Shown here one piece after another: positions 17,300 through 27,526 of a DNA stretch of 64,000 bases (position 1 is the stretch's first letter; the number at the start of each line of letters is the position of its first letter). Both the position numbers and the translations under genes were made by a program. Below the pieces are notes generated by a model. The model saw nothing but the letters and a program-made list of their open reading frames with translations. It was not told the origin of the DNA and made no database searches. Source of the stretch: Tepidibacter aestuarii (lineage in GTDB: Bacteria > Bacillota > Clostridia > Peptostreptococcales > Peptostreptococcaceae); NCBI RefSeq assembly GCF_934924865.1, contig NZ_OW235315.1:2728001-2792000 (forward strand). Direction: 5' to 3'.

Positions 17300-18649
17300 C
17301 TAAAAAAATTCAAGTATAGAATCCCTTGCTGTATTTACCATTAAATCCATCTCTTTATCATTAATAACATAAGGTGGCATAAAGTATATAACATTTCCTA
17401 ACGGTCTTAATAGTACACCTTTTTTAAGAGCTATTTTATAAATCTGATAACCAACTCTACTCTTCCAGTCAAATCCTTCTTTAGTTTGTTTATCTTTAAC
17501 AAGCTCAATAGCACCTATCATACCTAATTGTCTATATTCTCCGACATTCGGTAGTTCATTTAATATATTCTCTACTTTTTCTCTTAATAACTTAGACTTA
17601 ATTATATTTTTTTCAATAACTTTTTCATCTTTAAATATATTAAGCGTCTCTACTGCAACAGAGCATCCCAATGCATTTCCAGAATAACTATGACTATGTA
17701 AAAAAGCCTTTAGCTTTGGATAATCATCATAAAAAGCATTATATATTTTATCTGTCATCAAAGTTAATGCTAAGGGCATATATCCTGCTGTTAAACCTTT
17801 AGATAAACACATAATATCTGGTGAAATTCGAGCATGTTCACATGCAAACATTTTCCCCGTTCTTCCAAACCCTACAGCTACTTCATCAGCTATTAAGTTA
17901 ATATCATATTCATCGCATAATTTTCTTAGTTTTTTTAGATATTCTGAAGAATATATCTTCATACCCGCTGCCCCTTGTACCATAGGTTCTATTATTATAG
18001 CACTTATTTCTTCATGTTGTTTTTCAATAGTTTTTTCCATATTCTCAAAACACTCAGATTTGCAATTTTCTCGGTCTAATCCATATGGACATCTATAGCA
18101 ATCAGGACCTTGTACTTTAATAACATCTAACAACAAAGGATTGAATACCTTATTATAAAGATCCACATCACAAACTGATAATGCACCAAGTGTTTCTCCA
18201 TGATATGCATCTGATATCTTAACAAATTTTGTTTTTTTATTTTTTCCTATTTGTTGATGATATTGAAAACTTAATTTTAAAGCTATCTCTACTGCTGAAG
18301 ATCCATTATCACCAAAAAATATTTTATTTAGACCATCTGGAGTTATATCTACTATTTTTTCAGCAAGCTCAATAGCTGCTTCATGAGAAAAATTTGCAAG
18401 CATAACATGCTCAAGTTTATTAGCCTGCTTATATAAAGCTTCATTTATCCTTTTATTAGAATGCCCAAATAAATTTACCCACCATGATGAAACAGCATCT
18501 AAATATCTTTTCCCATTCATATCCTCTAGAAAAACTCCTTCTCCTCGTTTTATAACTATCGGGTCAAATGTTTCATAGTCTTTCATTTGAGAACATGGAT
18601 GCCAGATATATTTTAAATCTTTCCTTTGAAGTTCATTCATTTTACTCAC
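17300..18649 (-). CDS. bioA: Adenosylmethionine-8-amino-7-oxononanoate aminotransferase
   Basis: PLP enzyme converting 7-keto-8-aminopelargonic acid (KAPA) to DAPA with S-adenosylmethionine as amino donor. It has 449 residues. Hallmarks are [10 protein letters not shown] near the N-terminus, [26 protein letters not shown], the PLP aspartate in [13 protein letters not shown] and the Schiff-base lysine in [13 protein letters not shown]. The likely start is GTG, with GGGGG about seven bases upstream. It overlaps the end of bioD by eight bases, so it is the last gene of the bioYBDA operon. Confidence 0.96.
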   Translation of the reverse strand: MSKMNELQRKDLKYIWHPCSQMKDYETFDPIVIKRGEGVFLEDMNGKRYLDAVSSWWVNLFGHSNKRINEALYKQANKLEHVMLANFSHEAAIELAEKIVDITPDGLNKIFFGDNGSSAVEIALKLSFQYHQQIGKNKKTKFVKISDAYHGETLGALSVCDVDLYNKVFNPLLLDVIKVQGPDCYRCPYGLDRENCKSECFENMEKTIEKQHEEISAIIIEPMVQGAAGMKIYSSEYLKKLRKLCDEYDINLIADEVAVGFGRTGKMFACEHARISPDIMCLSKGLTAGYMPLALTLMTDKIYNAFYDDYPKLKAFLHSHSYSGNALGCSVAVETLNIFKDEKVIEKNIIKSKLLREKVENILNELPNVGEYRQLGMIGAIELVKDKQTKEGFDWKSRVGYQIYKIALKKGVLLRPLGNVIYFMPPYVINDKEMDLMVNTARDSILEFF

Positions 18650-19382
18650 TGCAAATCCCCCTATCTTTCCTTTTGAACAAATTCAATATTTTATTTATAT
18701 CCAGATTTTTATCAAATTCTTTTCTTGCTTTTAAAATAAATTCTTCTTTTTCATCTAAGTCTAACTTATTTATTACAGAAATTATATCTAACCCTGTTAT
18801 TGACTTAATAACTTCTATATTGTCATCTTCATAATAAGTTCCAGTATATTTATTTATTATTAATCCTCTTATTTGTATTCCTAAACTTTCTAGGAAATTC
18901 ACCGTTAGTACAGTTTGATTAATAGCTCCTACTCCTATTGTTGTTACGATCATCACAGGAATATTTAAGTCTTTTACAAGATCATAAATGTAATATTTAT
19001 CTCTTATTAACGGGACTATACTGCCACCTGCCCCTTCTACTATACAAAAGTCATATGTTTCATATAGTTTTTTATAATGATTTATTATTTTATTTTTATC
19101 TATATGTATATTCTCTATTTCGGATGCAAGATGTGGAGATACAGCTTCTTTAAAACAATAACAATTCATTATTTCATAGTCTTCATTAACTTCAGATACT
19201 TTTTTTATAAATTCTACATCACCCGATATTAATTTATTATCTTTTACTATTCCACCACTTTGCACAGGTTTGAAGCTAATAGCGTTATAATTATTCTTTC
19301 TTAAAATATAGTTTATCCCTGCTGTTATAAATGTTTTTCCAACATCAGTATCAATCCCGACTATAAAAATACCTTTATTCAA
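18642..19382 (-). CDS. bioD: Dethiobiotin synthetase
   Basis: ATP-dependent carboxylation and ring closure of DAPA to dethiobiotin. It has 246 residues. The N-terminal P-loop variant [14 protein letters not shown] (about 9-22) is diagnostic, with the substrate-binding FKPVQSGG (about 38-45) and [11 protein letters not shown] (about 115-125). The start is TTG after AAAGGGGTGG. It lies 20 bases after bioB and overlaps bioA, consistent with one transcript. Confidence 0.95.
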   Translation of the reverse strand: MNKGIFIVGIDTDVGKTFITAGINYILRKNNYNAISFKPVQSGGIVKDNKLISGDVEFIKKVSEVNEDYEIMNCYCFKEAVSPHLASEIENIHIDKNKIINHYKKLYETYDFCIVEGAGGSIVPLIRDKYYIYDLVKDLNIPVMIVTTIGVGAINQTVLTVNFLESLGIQIRGLIINKYTGTYYEDDNIEVIKSITGLDIISVINKLDLDEKEEFILKARKEFDKNLDINKILNLFKRKDRGICSE

Positions 19383-19402
19383 AAAACCACCCCTTTATCC
19401 TC

Positions 19403-20383
19403 TTATATCTCTAATCCAGCACAAATTATCATTTCTTTATCATTTTCAACATCACTTCCTATTGTAGTTAAAAAATTTCCTACTAATGCAGCATTTACTC
19501 CCGCTTTAAAACCTAAGCTTTGTTTATCTTTTAATGCCATTCTGCCTCCAGCATATCTAATATATGAGTTAGGTATAATATATCTAAATAATGCCATACT
19601 CTTAAGAATTTCTAATGGGGATATGACCTTTAAATCTTCGTATGGAGTTCCTTTTATAGGCATTAGTATATTTAATGGTATCGAAGTTATCCCTAGAGAT
19701 TTAATTTCAAACGCCATTTTAACTCTATCTTCTTTGGATTCTCCCATACCAAAAATTCCACCACAACAGATTTCAAGATCTGCTTTTACAGAATTTTTTA
19801 TAGTTTGTATTCTTTCCTCATAATCATGAGTTGTACATATATTTTTATAGTTATCACTACTAGTCTCTACGTTATGATGATACATACTTACTCCTGCTTC
19901 TTTGAGCTTTAATAATTGTTCAAATGTTGCTATCCCATGTGATGCACATAACTTAAGATCGGTGTCTACTTTTAGTCTTCTGTATATATCTACTAGTTTA
20001 TTTATTTCTTCGTTACAACTTATCTCTCTACCACTAGTAACTAGTGAAAATCTGTGAGCTCCTGAATCTTGAACTTCTAAAGCTCTTTCTAAAATCTCAT
20101 CATAATTTAATAAACTATATTCTGTAATACCTGTATTGTAATGAGCTGATTGAGCGCAATATTTGCAATCCTCAGAGCATCTACCTGACTTCGCATTCAT
20201 TATTGTACATAAATCAACTTTGTTACCTACATATTTTTCTCTTATTTTATTAGCTCCCAAAAAAAGTAAATCTAGAATTTCTATATCTTTTTCATCAATA
20301 TTGATTATTTTTAATGCTTCATCGTATGTTATTTCCTTACCATCTAAAACTTTCTGTATTACTTCTTCCATAAATTTTTTCAT
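19403..20383 (-). CDS. bioB: Biotin synthase
   Basis: Radical-SAM enzyme that inserts sulfur into dethiobiotin. It has 326 residues. The radical-SAM cluster motif CSEDCKYC is at about 73-80. Other conserved parts are YHHNVETS, the [2Fe-2S] ligand region ICCGGIFGMGE, and YIRYAGGRM near the C-terminus. The start ATG follows GAGGTGATTAAGATAAT. It lies 35 bases after bioY in the biotin operon. Confidence 0.97.
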   Translation of the reverse strand: MKKFMEEVIQKVLDGKEITYDEALKIINIDEKDIEILDLLFLGANKIREKYVGNKVDLCTIMNAKSGRCSEDCKYCAQSAHYNTGITEYSLLNYDEILERALEVQDSGAHRFSLVTSGREISCNEEINKLVDIYRRLKVDTDLKLCASHGIATFEQLLKLKEAGVSMYHHNVETSSDNYKNICTTHDYEERIQTIKNSVKADLEICCGGIFGMGESKEDRVKMAFEIKSLGITSIPLNILMPIKGTPYEDLKVISPLEILKSMALFRYIIPNSYIRYAGGRMALKDKQSLGFKAGVNAALVGNFLTTIGSDVENDKEMIICAGLEI

Positions 20384-20418
20384 ATTATCTTAATCACCTC
20401 AAAATATAATTTTAAAAG

Positions 20419-21012
20419 CTAAAGTAACTGTTCTGTTTTATTTTTTAATGTTTGATTTTCAATCGAAGTCGTTCTTCTTAATGCTGGTATTACACGAACA
20501 GCTGAGTATGCTATTATTACACTAAGAATTAAATCTGAAATTATATATGGTGTAAATCCTGCTGCTATTGCCGCCTTTACTGTCATTGCTTTTCCCAGAT
20601 AAACATTAACAATCATGTACAGGTAAGAAACTCCTATTAAGTAAACCCAAAATAGCCCTAGTAAAACTGGCTTAATAATTTTCATAAAAGTAATTTTTTT
20701 TAATTTCTCCGTTGATTTGCCAATTACATAAGCACATAATATAAATCCTAATAAATATCCAAATGTAGGCTGAAAAATATATGTAGGTCCTCCACCATTA
20801 GCAAAGATAGGGATTCCCATCAATCCAATTCCAACGTATAATAACTGTGAATATAAACCATGCTTAGCTCCTAAGAGAACTCCTGAGTATGCACAAAATA
20901 AATATTGCAGAGTAAATGGAACTATTGGTGTAGGAATTTTTATAAATGCCCCTATTGCTGTTAAAGCAGCAAACATTGAAATCAAAATCATATCTCTCGT
21001 CTTAATTTTCAT
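20419..21012 (-). CDS. bioY: Biotin transporter BioY
   Basis: S-component of an energy-coupling factor (ECF) transporter for biotin, 197 residues with about six membrane helices. The family pattern is visible in MILISMFAALTAIGAFIKIP, VPFTLQYLFC, GLMGIPIFANGGG and FQPTFGYLLGF. The start ATG at 21010-21012 is chosen because AAGGAGAG lies about nine bases upstream; an earlier in-frame TTG precedes the ribosome site. It is the first gene of the bio operon, behind a BirA-type operator. The ATPase and EcfT modules are not in the window. Confidence 0.93.
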   Translation of the reverse strand: MKIKTRDMILISMFAALTAIGAFIKIPTPIVPFTLQYLFCAYSGVLLGAKHGLYSQLLYVGIGLMGIPIFANGGGPTYIFQPTFGYLLGFILCAYVIGKSTEKLKKITFMKIIKPVLLGLFWVYLIGVSYLYMIVNVYLGKAMTVKAAIAAGFTPYIISDLILSVIIAYSAVRVIPALRRTTSIENQTLKNKTEQLL

Positions 21013-21054
21013 CTTATTACTCTCTCCTTTTACCAAATATTTGTTTATGATGTT

Positions 21055-21107
21055 ATTTTACATAGTTCAGTTCACATTGTCAACCCAATTTAAGTTTAAG
21101 TTTACAA
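21055..21107 (-). promoter_or_regulatory. BirA-type operator overlapping the bioYBDA promoter
   Basis: On the minus strand TTGTAAAC, 15 bases, then GTTGACAA (21077-21107) form the spaced palindrome of biotin-repressor sites. The right half contains the -35 box TTGACA (21078-21083), followed after 17 bases by TAAAAT (21055-21060). A bound BirA-biotin dimer would cover the promoter. Confidence 0.8.
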
Positions 21108-21192
21108 TTATTATATGGTAATATTTTACACGATATAAGTAATAGTATCTTGTATAGTAACAAACCTTATATAATACGATTAAATTTTATGC

Positions 21193-21250
21193 AAAAAAAT
21201 AATACCATCTTTTTATAAAATAATTACTTTATAAAAAGATGGTATTATTT
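21193..21250 (-). terminator. Terminator after the 21273 gene
   Basis: A perfect stem of about 22 bp with an eight-base loop, followed on the minus strand by seven Ts. It separates the upstream unknown gene from the bio operon promoter. Confidence 0.88.
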
Positions 21251-21272
21251 TCGAATTTAATTAAAATAAATT

Positions 21273-22601
21273 TTAATAATTATTAATCTTTCCGTAATCT
21301 CTAATATCAGTTCCATAGTATTTAAGACTTCCATCATATCCATCAAATACTGCTGCATATATTATGCCATTATATTTTATATGAGCCTCGTACTCTACTT
21401 TTCCTTTTGTATTTACAATAGTTATAATATCTAATATCTCCCCATCTACTTTGCTTTCAATATCTTTTTTAGTTATAGATGCGGGAATTATATTCTTGTT
21501 TGAATTTCCTAGATAAAAATCAGTTATTTTTTTATTTTTTTTGATAGTTATAGATATCTTACTTCCTTCAAGATATCTGTCATCGTTTTTTTGTATATAT
21601 CTATATGTTATTTCATCTATAACATTTGCTAATTCTGATTCTTTGTCATATCTTATTTCTTTGTCATACAAATAAACCTTATTACTAAATTTATTTACTA
21701 TATTTTGAGCTATTTTATCTAATTCCTGCTCATTATATACCTTATCCTTTTGATGTGTTGTGTAACTAACTGCATTTATTTTAATATCTTTAATAGTTCT
21801 ATCATACGTTAGTTCATATTCAGTTTCATCATATATATTCTTTTCCAGATAATTACGTTCCTTATAATTTTTAAATACATACTCATTTTTATTTTCATCT
21901 TTATTATTATAATTAAGAGTAGTATCTGGTACAACCTTTGAGAACACACCTTCACAATAACTCTTTATTTGTCCAAAATCATCTTCTATATTTATATTTT
22001 CAGCTACTTTGTTTTTTAATTTATAATCTATAAGTATCTTATACTTTTCTTGTTCTAAAATTTCATCTGCTTTTTTAGAAAATTCATGTTGTTTTTTAAT
22101 TATTTTTTTCTCTATCTTCCCTTCATAGTCAATATCAAAAACCTCTTCATCGTATAGTTTACCCATTATTTTTTTACATTCTTTTAAAAGCTCGTTGTTA
22201 TAATCTTCAAGTGTTGTTAAATACTCTCTTTCTTTATCGTTTATATTATTATCACTTAATATAACTTCTATATTTTCATCTACATATAAATATACATTCC
22301 ATATATATTTATACATATGTAAATTTCCCTTTATATCTTCTACCATCCAATTAGATCTATGATAATTCCAAATTTTATCTTTGTTTATAAACTCTTTATT
22401 CTTGTAATTATCTTTAACTGTTAAAACGCAAGATATATTTTCATTTAGAGCCTGAACTTCTTCCTTAAATTCTTCAAAATTATAATATATATCTTCATTA
22501 ACAGCATTTTTCATATCAAAGTATTTATTAGAACAATAAATTGAAAGTAATACCATTAAATCTATTATAATTATACATATTTTTTTCTTACTCAACTTCA
22601 T
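21273..22601 (-). CDS. Membrane-anchored protein of unknown function with PepSY-like C-terminus
   Basis: A protein of 442 residues that I do not recognise. A hydrophobic segment at about 7-26 (KKICIIIIDLMVLLSIYCSN) would anchor it, with the rest outside the cell; there is no proper lipobox. The region 30-210 is rich in E, K and N. The C-terminal about 60 residues have a PepSY-like pattern (KKDIESKVDGEILDIITIV then FDGYDGSLKYYG), and a related pattern may be present at about 230-350. The start ATG at 22599-22601 follows GGGGGATTATCGT. It is monocistronic, ending at a strong terminator. Confidence 0.6.
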   Translation of the reverse strand: MKLSKKKICIIIIDLMVLLSIYCSNKYFDMKNAVNEDIYYNFEEFKEEVQALNENISCVLTVKDNYKNKEFINKDKIWNYHRSNWMVEDIKGNLHMYKYIWNVYLYVDENIEVILSDNNINDKEREYLTTLEDYNNELLKECKKIMGKLYDEEVFDIDYEGKIEKKIIKKQHEFSKKADEILEQEKYKILIDYKLKNKVAENINIEDDFGQIKSYCEGVFSKVVPDTTLNYNNKDENKNEYVFKNYKERNYLEKNIYDETEYELTYDRTIKDIKINAVSYTTHQKDKVYNEQELDKIAQNIVNKFSNKVYLYDKEIRYDKESELANVIDEITYRYIQKNDDRYLEGSKISITIKKNKKITDFYLGNSNKNIIPASITKKDIESKVDGEILDIITIVNTKGKVEYEAHIKYNGIIYAAVFDGYDGSLKYYGTDIRDYGKINNY

Positions 22602-22997
22602 ACGATAATCCCCCTTGTAGTTTTCAGCAGAATTATTATACCATATTTTTACAAACATTAAAAATTTCATATCTAATTCTAAGTTATGTATATAAGTGTT
22701 TCTTTGTATTTTTGATATATATTTATAGATTTGATAAGAGAGTTATTTTCTAAATCTACTCAATTTATAACCATCCAAACTTAAAAATGAAGCTTATTGA
22801 AATGTTAGCTACTTTTGGTTAATATTTTTCTATAAAACTTAGATAGAGGCATTTAAATATTCGTTAAGAAACTTCTTTGTTTGACCATAGGGAGTTTAAG
22901 AAGTTTTAGAATATTTAATAAGACTCAATCTTTAGTTTTATTAAAATATTGACTAAGTAGAGTTATTTCAATAAGCTTCATTTTTCGATTAGACACA
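22602..22997. other. 396-base intergenic region dominated by a foldback element
   Basis: It contains foldback element copy 2 (22783-22985), which begins 12 bases past the stop of the YkuD gene. The remaining 22602-22782 is A/T-rich DNA that should hold the promoter of the 21273-22601 gene. Nothing else was recognised. Confidence 0.5.
22783..22985. repeat. Rod-like foldback element, copy 2
   Basis: A 203-bp element with perfect 21-bp ends (22783-22803 and 22965-22985). Inner pairings include AATATTTT, TAAAACT, GAG/CTC, TTAAATATT and AAACTTC with its complement. The apical loop holds TTTGTTTGACC and AGGGAGTTTA, nearly identical to copy 1. Several stem positions differ from copy 1 on both sides so that pairing is kept. 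It directly follows the L,D-transpeptidase gene. Confidence 0.8.
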
Positions 22998-23819
22998 TTA
23001 ATTTACATGAACAGCAGTTTTATCAGCTACATTATCATATATCCACTTCGCATTCTCAACACTAAGTCTTATACATCCATGCGATAAAGATTTTCCAAGT
23101 CTTGAATCTACTATTTTTTTCCCTTTTGAATCAAATAATATTGAATGAAAATAATAATTCCCGTAGAAGTTGACCTTGTATTTAGCTCTTACCTTTCCGC
23201 TGTATGAAATGAGCCATGGAGCCCTACTCTTAACAGTAAAATTCCCCTTAACAGTAGGAGTAGATGCTTTCCCATCTGTACAAACCATCTTTTTCTCAAG
23301 CTTCCACTCTTTAGCCTTACCTTTGAATACATATACCATATTTTTCTCAGTATTCACCCATATAAGTCTATCAGTTTGACTAGTCAAATTCTTGGTTTTA
23401 TTTACATATTTCTGTAAACTTTCTATCTCTATTTCCTCTGCTGTTTTAACCTTAGCAGGCTCTACTTTTATTTTATTCACCACATTCACTTTTTTAGATT
23501 CACAAGTTACAATATTTCCATTCCTATCTTTAATACTAACCCCCACATAATAAACTCCTTCACATGTAACAGGATATTCAAATGCATTACTGTTACTATA
23601 CTCTTTTGTATAAATAACATATGAATCCTTTAATATACTCCACTTATATGTCAACTTACTTCCCTTACTAAAAGCCTTAAATTTCAGTAAATTTCCTGTA
23701 AGCTCTGTCTCCTTTTCAGTAACAATTTGAGCACTCATAATAGGTTCAGCATAAGATGTTGAAGACAAAAAAAATATAAACACCAATAAATACAATACAC
23801 ATGATTTAAATTTAATCAT
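22998..23819 (-). CDS. YkuD-type L,D-transpeptidase with N-terminal Ig-like domain
   Basis: Exported peptidoglycan 3-3 cross-linking enzyme, 273 residues. A signal peptide spans 1-24 (VLYLLVFIFFLSSTSYA). Residues about 30-115 look like an immunoglobulin-like or PKD-like module. The YkuD domain occupies about 155-273 with the catalytic motif SHGCIRLSVENAKWIYDNV (Cys near 249 and His two residues before). The ATG start follows AAAGGGAGAAATGAA. L,D-transpeptidases are prominent in clostridial walls, where 3-3 cross-links are abundant. It is followed by foldback element copy 2. Confidence 0.9.
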   Translation of the reverse strand: MIKFKSCVLYLLVFIFFLSSTSYAEPIMSAQIVTEKETELTGNLLKFKAFSKGSKLTYKWSILKDSYVIYTKEYSNSNAFEYPVTCEGVYYVGVSIKDRNGNIVTCESKKVNVVNKIKVEPAKVKTAEEIEIESLQKYVNKTKNLTSQTDRLIWVNTEKNMVYVFKGKAKEWKLEKKMVCTDGKASTPTVKGNFTVKSRAPWLISYSGKVRAKYKVNFYGNYYFHSILFDSKGKKIVDSRLGKSLSHGCIRLSVENAKWIYDNVADKTAVHVN

Positions 23820-23900
23820 TTCATTTCTCCCTTTCGTGAAAAAATCTATATTGTAAATATATGATGTTTATATTTTTTTATAACTAATATATTATTTTAA

Positions 23901-25118
23901 CTATCTTCTACCTCTTCTATTTTTATTAAATCCATTACTTTTTTTAGAAAAATCTCTTTTCTTAGACTTAGATGATTTTTTAACCTCTACGAAAGAATTT
24001 TCACTACCTTCTTTTTCATATCTTTGTTTTTGTATTTTCATCTCTATTCCCTGCTCTATATCAGCAAGTGTTCTTTGATCCTTAGGAGCAACGAAAGTAA
24101 TAGCTACTCCATCTTTACCAGCACGACCAGTTCTTCCTATACGATGTATATAACTTTCTGCATCTTCTGGCACATCGTAATTAAATACATAACTCATACC
24201 TTCTATATCAAGTCCTCTAGCAGCTATATCAGTTGCTACTAAAAATTGTAGCTTAAGATCTCTAAATTTCTTCATTACTCTTTGACGCTTAGGTTGACTT
24301 AAATCACCATGAAGTTCATCGCAGTCATATCCTCTTTCATTTAAAGCTTCATTAAGCTTTTGCGCACGAAGCTTTGTACGACAGAATATTATAGCCATAA
24401 AAGGTCTGTGCTCATCTATAGCATGACAAAGTGCATCTTGTTTTAATCTATCAGTAGTTTCAATAACTATTTGTTGTATTTCATCTAAAGTTACCTTTTT
24501 ACTTTCAACCTTTATAAATTCAGGTTTTCTCATATATCTTCCTGATAAAGATTTTACTTTTTTAGTTAAAGTTGCAGAGAAAAACAATGTCTGTCTTGAC
24601 TTATTACTGTTATTAATTATTTCTTCAATCTCATGTATGAATCCCATATCAAGTATTTGATCTGCCTCATCAAGTACAAGTGTTTTTAAGTTTTTAAAGT
24701 TTATAGTCTTTCTTCTAAGATGATCTTCTAACCTTCCAGGAGTACCTATTACTAAGTGAACTCCTCCCTTTAGCTTGTTAATCTGTTTTTCAACGTCTTG
24801 ACCACCATAAGCTGCAAGTATATTAATTTCCTTAGCTTCTTGTAATTTTTTAGCTTCATTAGTAATCTGAATAGCAAGCTCTCTTGTAGGTGTAACTATT
24901 AAGGCTTGTACTACACCTTTATTAGGATCAATCTTTTCTAATATAGGAAGTAAAAAGGCAAGTGTTTTTCCCGTTCCCGTTTGAGCTTGCGCCATTACAT
25001 CCTTACCTTTTAATATCACAGGTATACTCTGCTCCTGAATAGGTGTAGGCTCTGTTATTCTATTTTCTTGTAATACATTTTCTAACGCTTTACTTATCCC
25101 AAGATTTGAAAATTTCAT
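23901..25118 (-). CDS. DEAD-box RNA helicase
   Basis: ATP-dependent RNA helicase of 405 residues. Motifs in order: Q-motif with [11 protein letters not shown], motif I AQTGTGKT, Ia [32 protein letters not shown], then [19 protein letters not shown] and [12 protein letters not shown]. The last about 45 residues are basic ([16 protein letters not shown]), likely RNA-binding. I favour ATG at 25116-25118 because an ATG four codons earlier abuts the GAGG ribosome site and the family start aligns here. It resembles CshA/DeaD proteins that act in ribosome assembly and RNA decay, often cold-induced. A structured RNA candidate lies upstream. Confidence 0.92.
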   Translation of the reverse strand: MKFSNLGISKALENVLQENRITEPTPIQEQSIPVILKGKDVMAQAQTGTGKTLAFLLPILEKIDPNKGVVQALIVTPTRELAIQITNEAKKLQEAKEINILAAYGGQDVEKQINKLKGGVHLVIGTPGRLEDHLRRKTINFKNLKTLVLDEADQILDMGFIHEIEEIINNSNKSRQTLFFSATLTKKVKSLSGRYMRKPEFIKVESKKVTLDEIQQIVIETTDRLKQDALCHAIDEHRPFMAIIFCRTKLRAQKLNEALNERGYDCDELHGDLSQPKRQRVMKKFRDLKLQFLVATDIAARGLDIEGMSYVFNYDVPEDAESYIHRIGRTGRAGKDGVAITFVAPKDQRTLADIEQGIEMKIQKQRYEKEGSENSFVEVKKSSKSKKRDFSKKSNGFNKNRRGRR

Positions 25119-25185
25119 AATAAATATCATTCCTCTTTTAATTTATATTTAAATTCTTTAATTCACGCTAATATCCCAATCGTTT

Positions 25186-25277
25186 GTATATAGGATTTAT
25201 GAAGACATCCTAAAGTCTTCATCTTATCACCGATATCAAATGAATCTACTTTAGTGTAGTCATAAACCCCATATATG
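25186..25277 (-). ncRNA. Candidate structured RNA between the kinase gene and the helicase gene
   Basis: On the minus strand an outer stem of about 15 bp (25261-25275 with 25187-25201, two G-U pairs) encloses three possible hairpins: CTAC/GTAG, a TTCAT/ATGAA arm and ATGAAGAC/GTCTTCAT. The result is a multi-arm junction upstream of the helicase. It matches no riboswitch consensus I could recall. Confidence 0.4.
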
Positions 25278-25318
25278 TTTTCAATGCCAAATTTTATTTT
25301 AACACAAATTTACCTACT

Positions 25319-26755
25319 TTATAAACATTTATCTGCATCAAACCAAAATATAACTCCATTTTCGACATTCGAAACACCATATTCATTTTTGTGAAGTTCT
25401 TGAATAGCCCTTACTATCGATAATCCAAGCCCATATCCTCCATATTCCCTAGTTCTGGCCTTATCTGCCTTGTAAAAGCTAGTCCATATATTATCTATAT
25501 CCTCGTTTAATATATGTTTTCCTGAATTAAATACACTTACTCTTATTTTTTTATTATCTTCATTTACAATTATTTTTATAATATTGTTGTCATCAACATG
25601 ATCTATTGCATTATTAATAAAATTGACTAAAATCTGTTCTATTCTAATATTATCTGCAAAAACATTTCCTATATAGTTTTTATCCAATCTTAAATCCACA
25701 TTTTTTTTATCGAATATATTCTTATACTTAGTAATAGTTTGGTCTATTAAATCACATATATTAAATTTTGTCTTTTCTAGTTTAAAATATCCAGACTCTA
25801 TCTGAGAAAGATTTAAAAGGTCTTTAACTAATACATCCATCTTTTTAGCCTCATCTATTATTACATCACAGTAGAACTCTTTGTCCTCTTCACTTTCTAT
25901 AACATTCTCCTTTAATCCTTCTGAATATCCTTGTATTAAAGATATTGGGGTTTTGAGCTCATGTGAGACACTAGATATAAACTCTTTTCTCATATTGTCT
26001 ACCTTTCTTTTTCTTTCTATATCTTCTTCCAGTTTTTGATTTTCTTGATACAGATTTGATATAGCCTTATCTAGTTCACCTGATAGATAGTTTATGTTAT
26101 TGGCAAGCTGACCAAGCTCATCGTCTGTATCTACTACACATTTCTCAGAAAAATTAAGGTTTGCAATATTTTTAGTTATATCATTTATATATAGCACAGG
26201 ATTAGTAAATTTTTTAGAAAAAATTAAAGCCCATATTATTCCTATTATTATTGCTAATAGTCCAGTAAATATCATAAACTTATTAGCTATGCTTGCACTT
26301 TCAGATATAGCTGGCATAGGAATTTTAAGTATTAATATATCTTTATTTTTTAATATAGTTCTAAGTGCTAAAAAATCGATATTTAGCTTTTTATCAGATT
26401 CTAATGCAAATACATACTTATTATTAATATTCATCATACGGTTTGAATACATAGGATTAAATGCCCTCTTTGCATACATTCCAGCCGATGTATACTTAAC
26501 ATGCCTATTTGGACTTATTATCATTATACTTGCACCTATTGTGTTTCGAATAATTTCAAGGTCTATATATATATCATCTATATTTCCTGTATATATAGAG
26601 TCTATCTCTTCACTTGCATTCATTAATATATTCTTCTTTTGGTTTATATAGTATTTTTCAAGTAAAGTAGAATTAAGTCCCCATAAAAGAACTACAAATA
26701 TAACCACTATACTAGTTATGCCTATAAATAATCTTGTCCTTATAGATTTTTTCAT
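25319..26755 (-). CDS. Two-component sensor histidine kinase
   Basis: Membrane kinase of 478 residues. Membrane helices at about 8-28 and 160-180 flank an extracytoplasmic sensor. Next come a HAMP domain (about 180-235), a coiled linker and the HisKA box with phospho-acceptor histidine in SSVSHELKTPISLIQGYSEG (about 258-277). The HATPase domain has NFINNAIDH (N-box) and GGYGLGLSIV (G-box). Its ATG overlaps the stop of the response regulator gene by one base (TAATG), so the two are translationally coupled. The signal is unknown. Confidence 0.93.
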   Translation of the reverse strand: MKKSIRTRLFIGITSIVVIFVVLLWGLNSTLLEKYYINQKKNILMNASEEIDSIYTGNIDDIYIDLEIIRNTIGASIMIISPNRHVKYTSAGMYAKRAFNPMYSNRMMNINNKYVFALESDKKLNIDFLALRTILKNKDILILKIPMPAISESASIANKFMIFTGLLAIIIGIIWALIFSKKFTNPVLYINDITKNIANLNFSEKCVVDTDDELGQLANNINYLSGELDKAISNLYQENQKLEEDIERKRKVDNMRKEFISSVSHELKTPISLIQGYSEGLKENVIESEEDKEFYCDVIIDEAKKMDVLVKDLLNLSQIESGYFKLEKTKFNICDLIDQTITKYKNIFDKKNVDLRLDKNYIGNVFADNIRIEQILVNFINNAIDHVDDNNIIKIIVNEDNKKIRVSVFNSGKHILNEDIDNIWTSFYKADKARTREYGGYGLGLSIVRAIQELHKNEYGVSNVENGVIFWFDADKCL

Positions 26756-27432
26756 TATTTCTCAACCTCAAATCTGTATCCTATACCTCTTACCGTATGA
26801 ATCAAATCACTTTGATTTTCAAGCTTTATTCTAAGTCTGTTTATATGAGTATCAACAGTTCTAAGTTCACCAAAATAATCATACCCCCATACATTATTAA
26901 GTATTTGCTCTCTGCTAAGTGCAACCCCTTTATTATTTATCATATATAACAATAGTTCATATTCTTTAGGGCTTAGCTCTGTCACTTCATCTTCCAAATA
27001 TACTACTTTAGCATTATCATCGATTTTTAACTTTCCAAACTCTTGAATCTCTTTTTCAACTTCTTTGCTTCTTCTAAGAAGTGCATTTACCCTTGCTACC
27101 AATATTTTAGGACTAAATGGTTTTTTTACATATTCATCAGCTCCCATTTCAAATCCAAATAATTCGTCAAACTCTTCACTTCTAGCTGTAAGCATTATTA
27201 TAGGTACACTAGATTTATTTCTTATCTTTCTACAAACCATCCACCCATCGTATTTTGGCATCATAACGTCTAGTATTACTAAATCTATATCATTTTCTTG
27301 TTCAAATATATCAAGAGCTTGCTCTCCATCATTAGCTTCTATTATAAAGTATCCTTCTTTTTTCAAAAAATCTGATACTAACTTTCTCATTCTCTTTTCA
27401 TCATCAGCTATTAATATCTTTTTTACAGACAT
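26755..27432 (-). CDS. OmpR/PhoB-family response regulator
   Basis: DNA-binding response regulator of 225 residues. The receiver domain (1-120) has the acidic pocket DDEKRM, the phospho-acceptor in VILDVMMPKYDG, the threonine in IMLTAR and lysine in YVKKPF. The winged-helix domain (about 128-223) shows LSPKEYELLLYM and VDTHINRLRIKL. Partner of the downstream kinase. The target genes are not evident. Confidence 0.95.
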   Translation of the reverse strand: MSVKKILIADDEKRMRKLVSDFLKKEGYFIIEANDGEQALDIFEQENDIDLVILDVMMPKYDGWMVCRKIRNKSSVPIIMLTARSEEFDELFGFEMGADEYVKKPFSPKILVARVNALLRRSKEVEKEIQEFGKLKIDDNAKVVYLEDEVTELSPKEYELLLYMINNKGVALSREQILNNVWGYDYFGELRTVDTHINRLRIKLENQSDLIHTVRGIGYRFEVEK

Positions 27433-27526
27433 ATCTCAATCTCCTTTTTATTTAGTAAGATGTAAATTATAGTCTATTCTATAACAATTATTATAACCTA
27501 TCTTTTATTTTTATGGATATAAACAC

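Noticed and set aside
25186..25277. Possible tRNA gene
   Set aside because: The cloverleaf-like fold lacks a T-loop GTTCAAAT motif, a proper anticodon arm and a normal acceptor stem.
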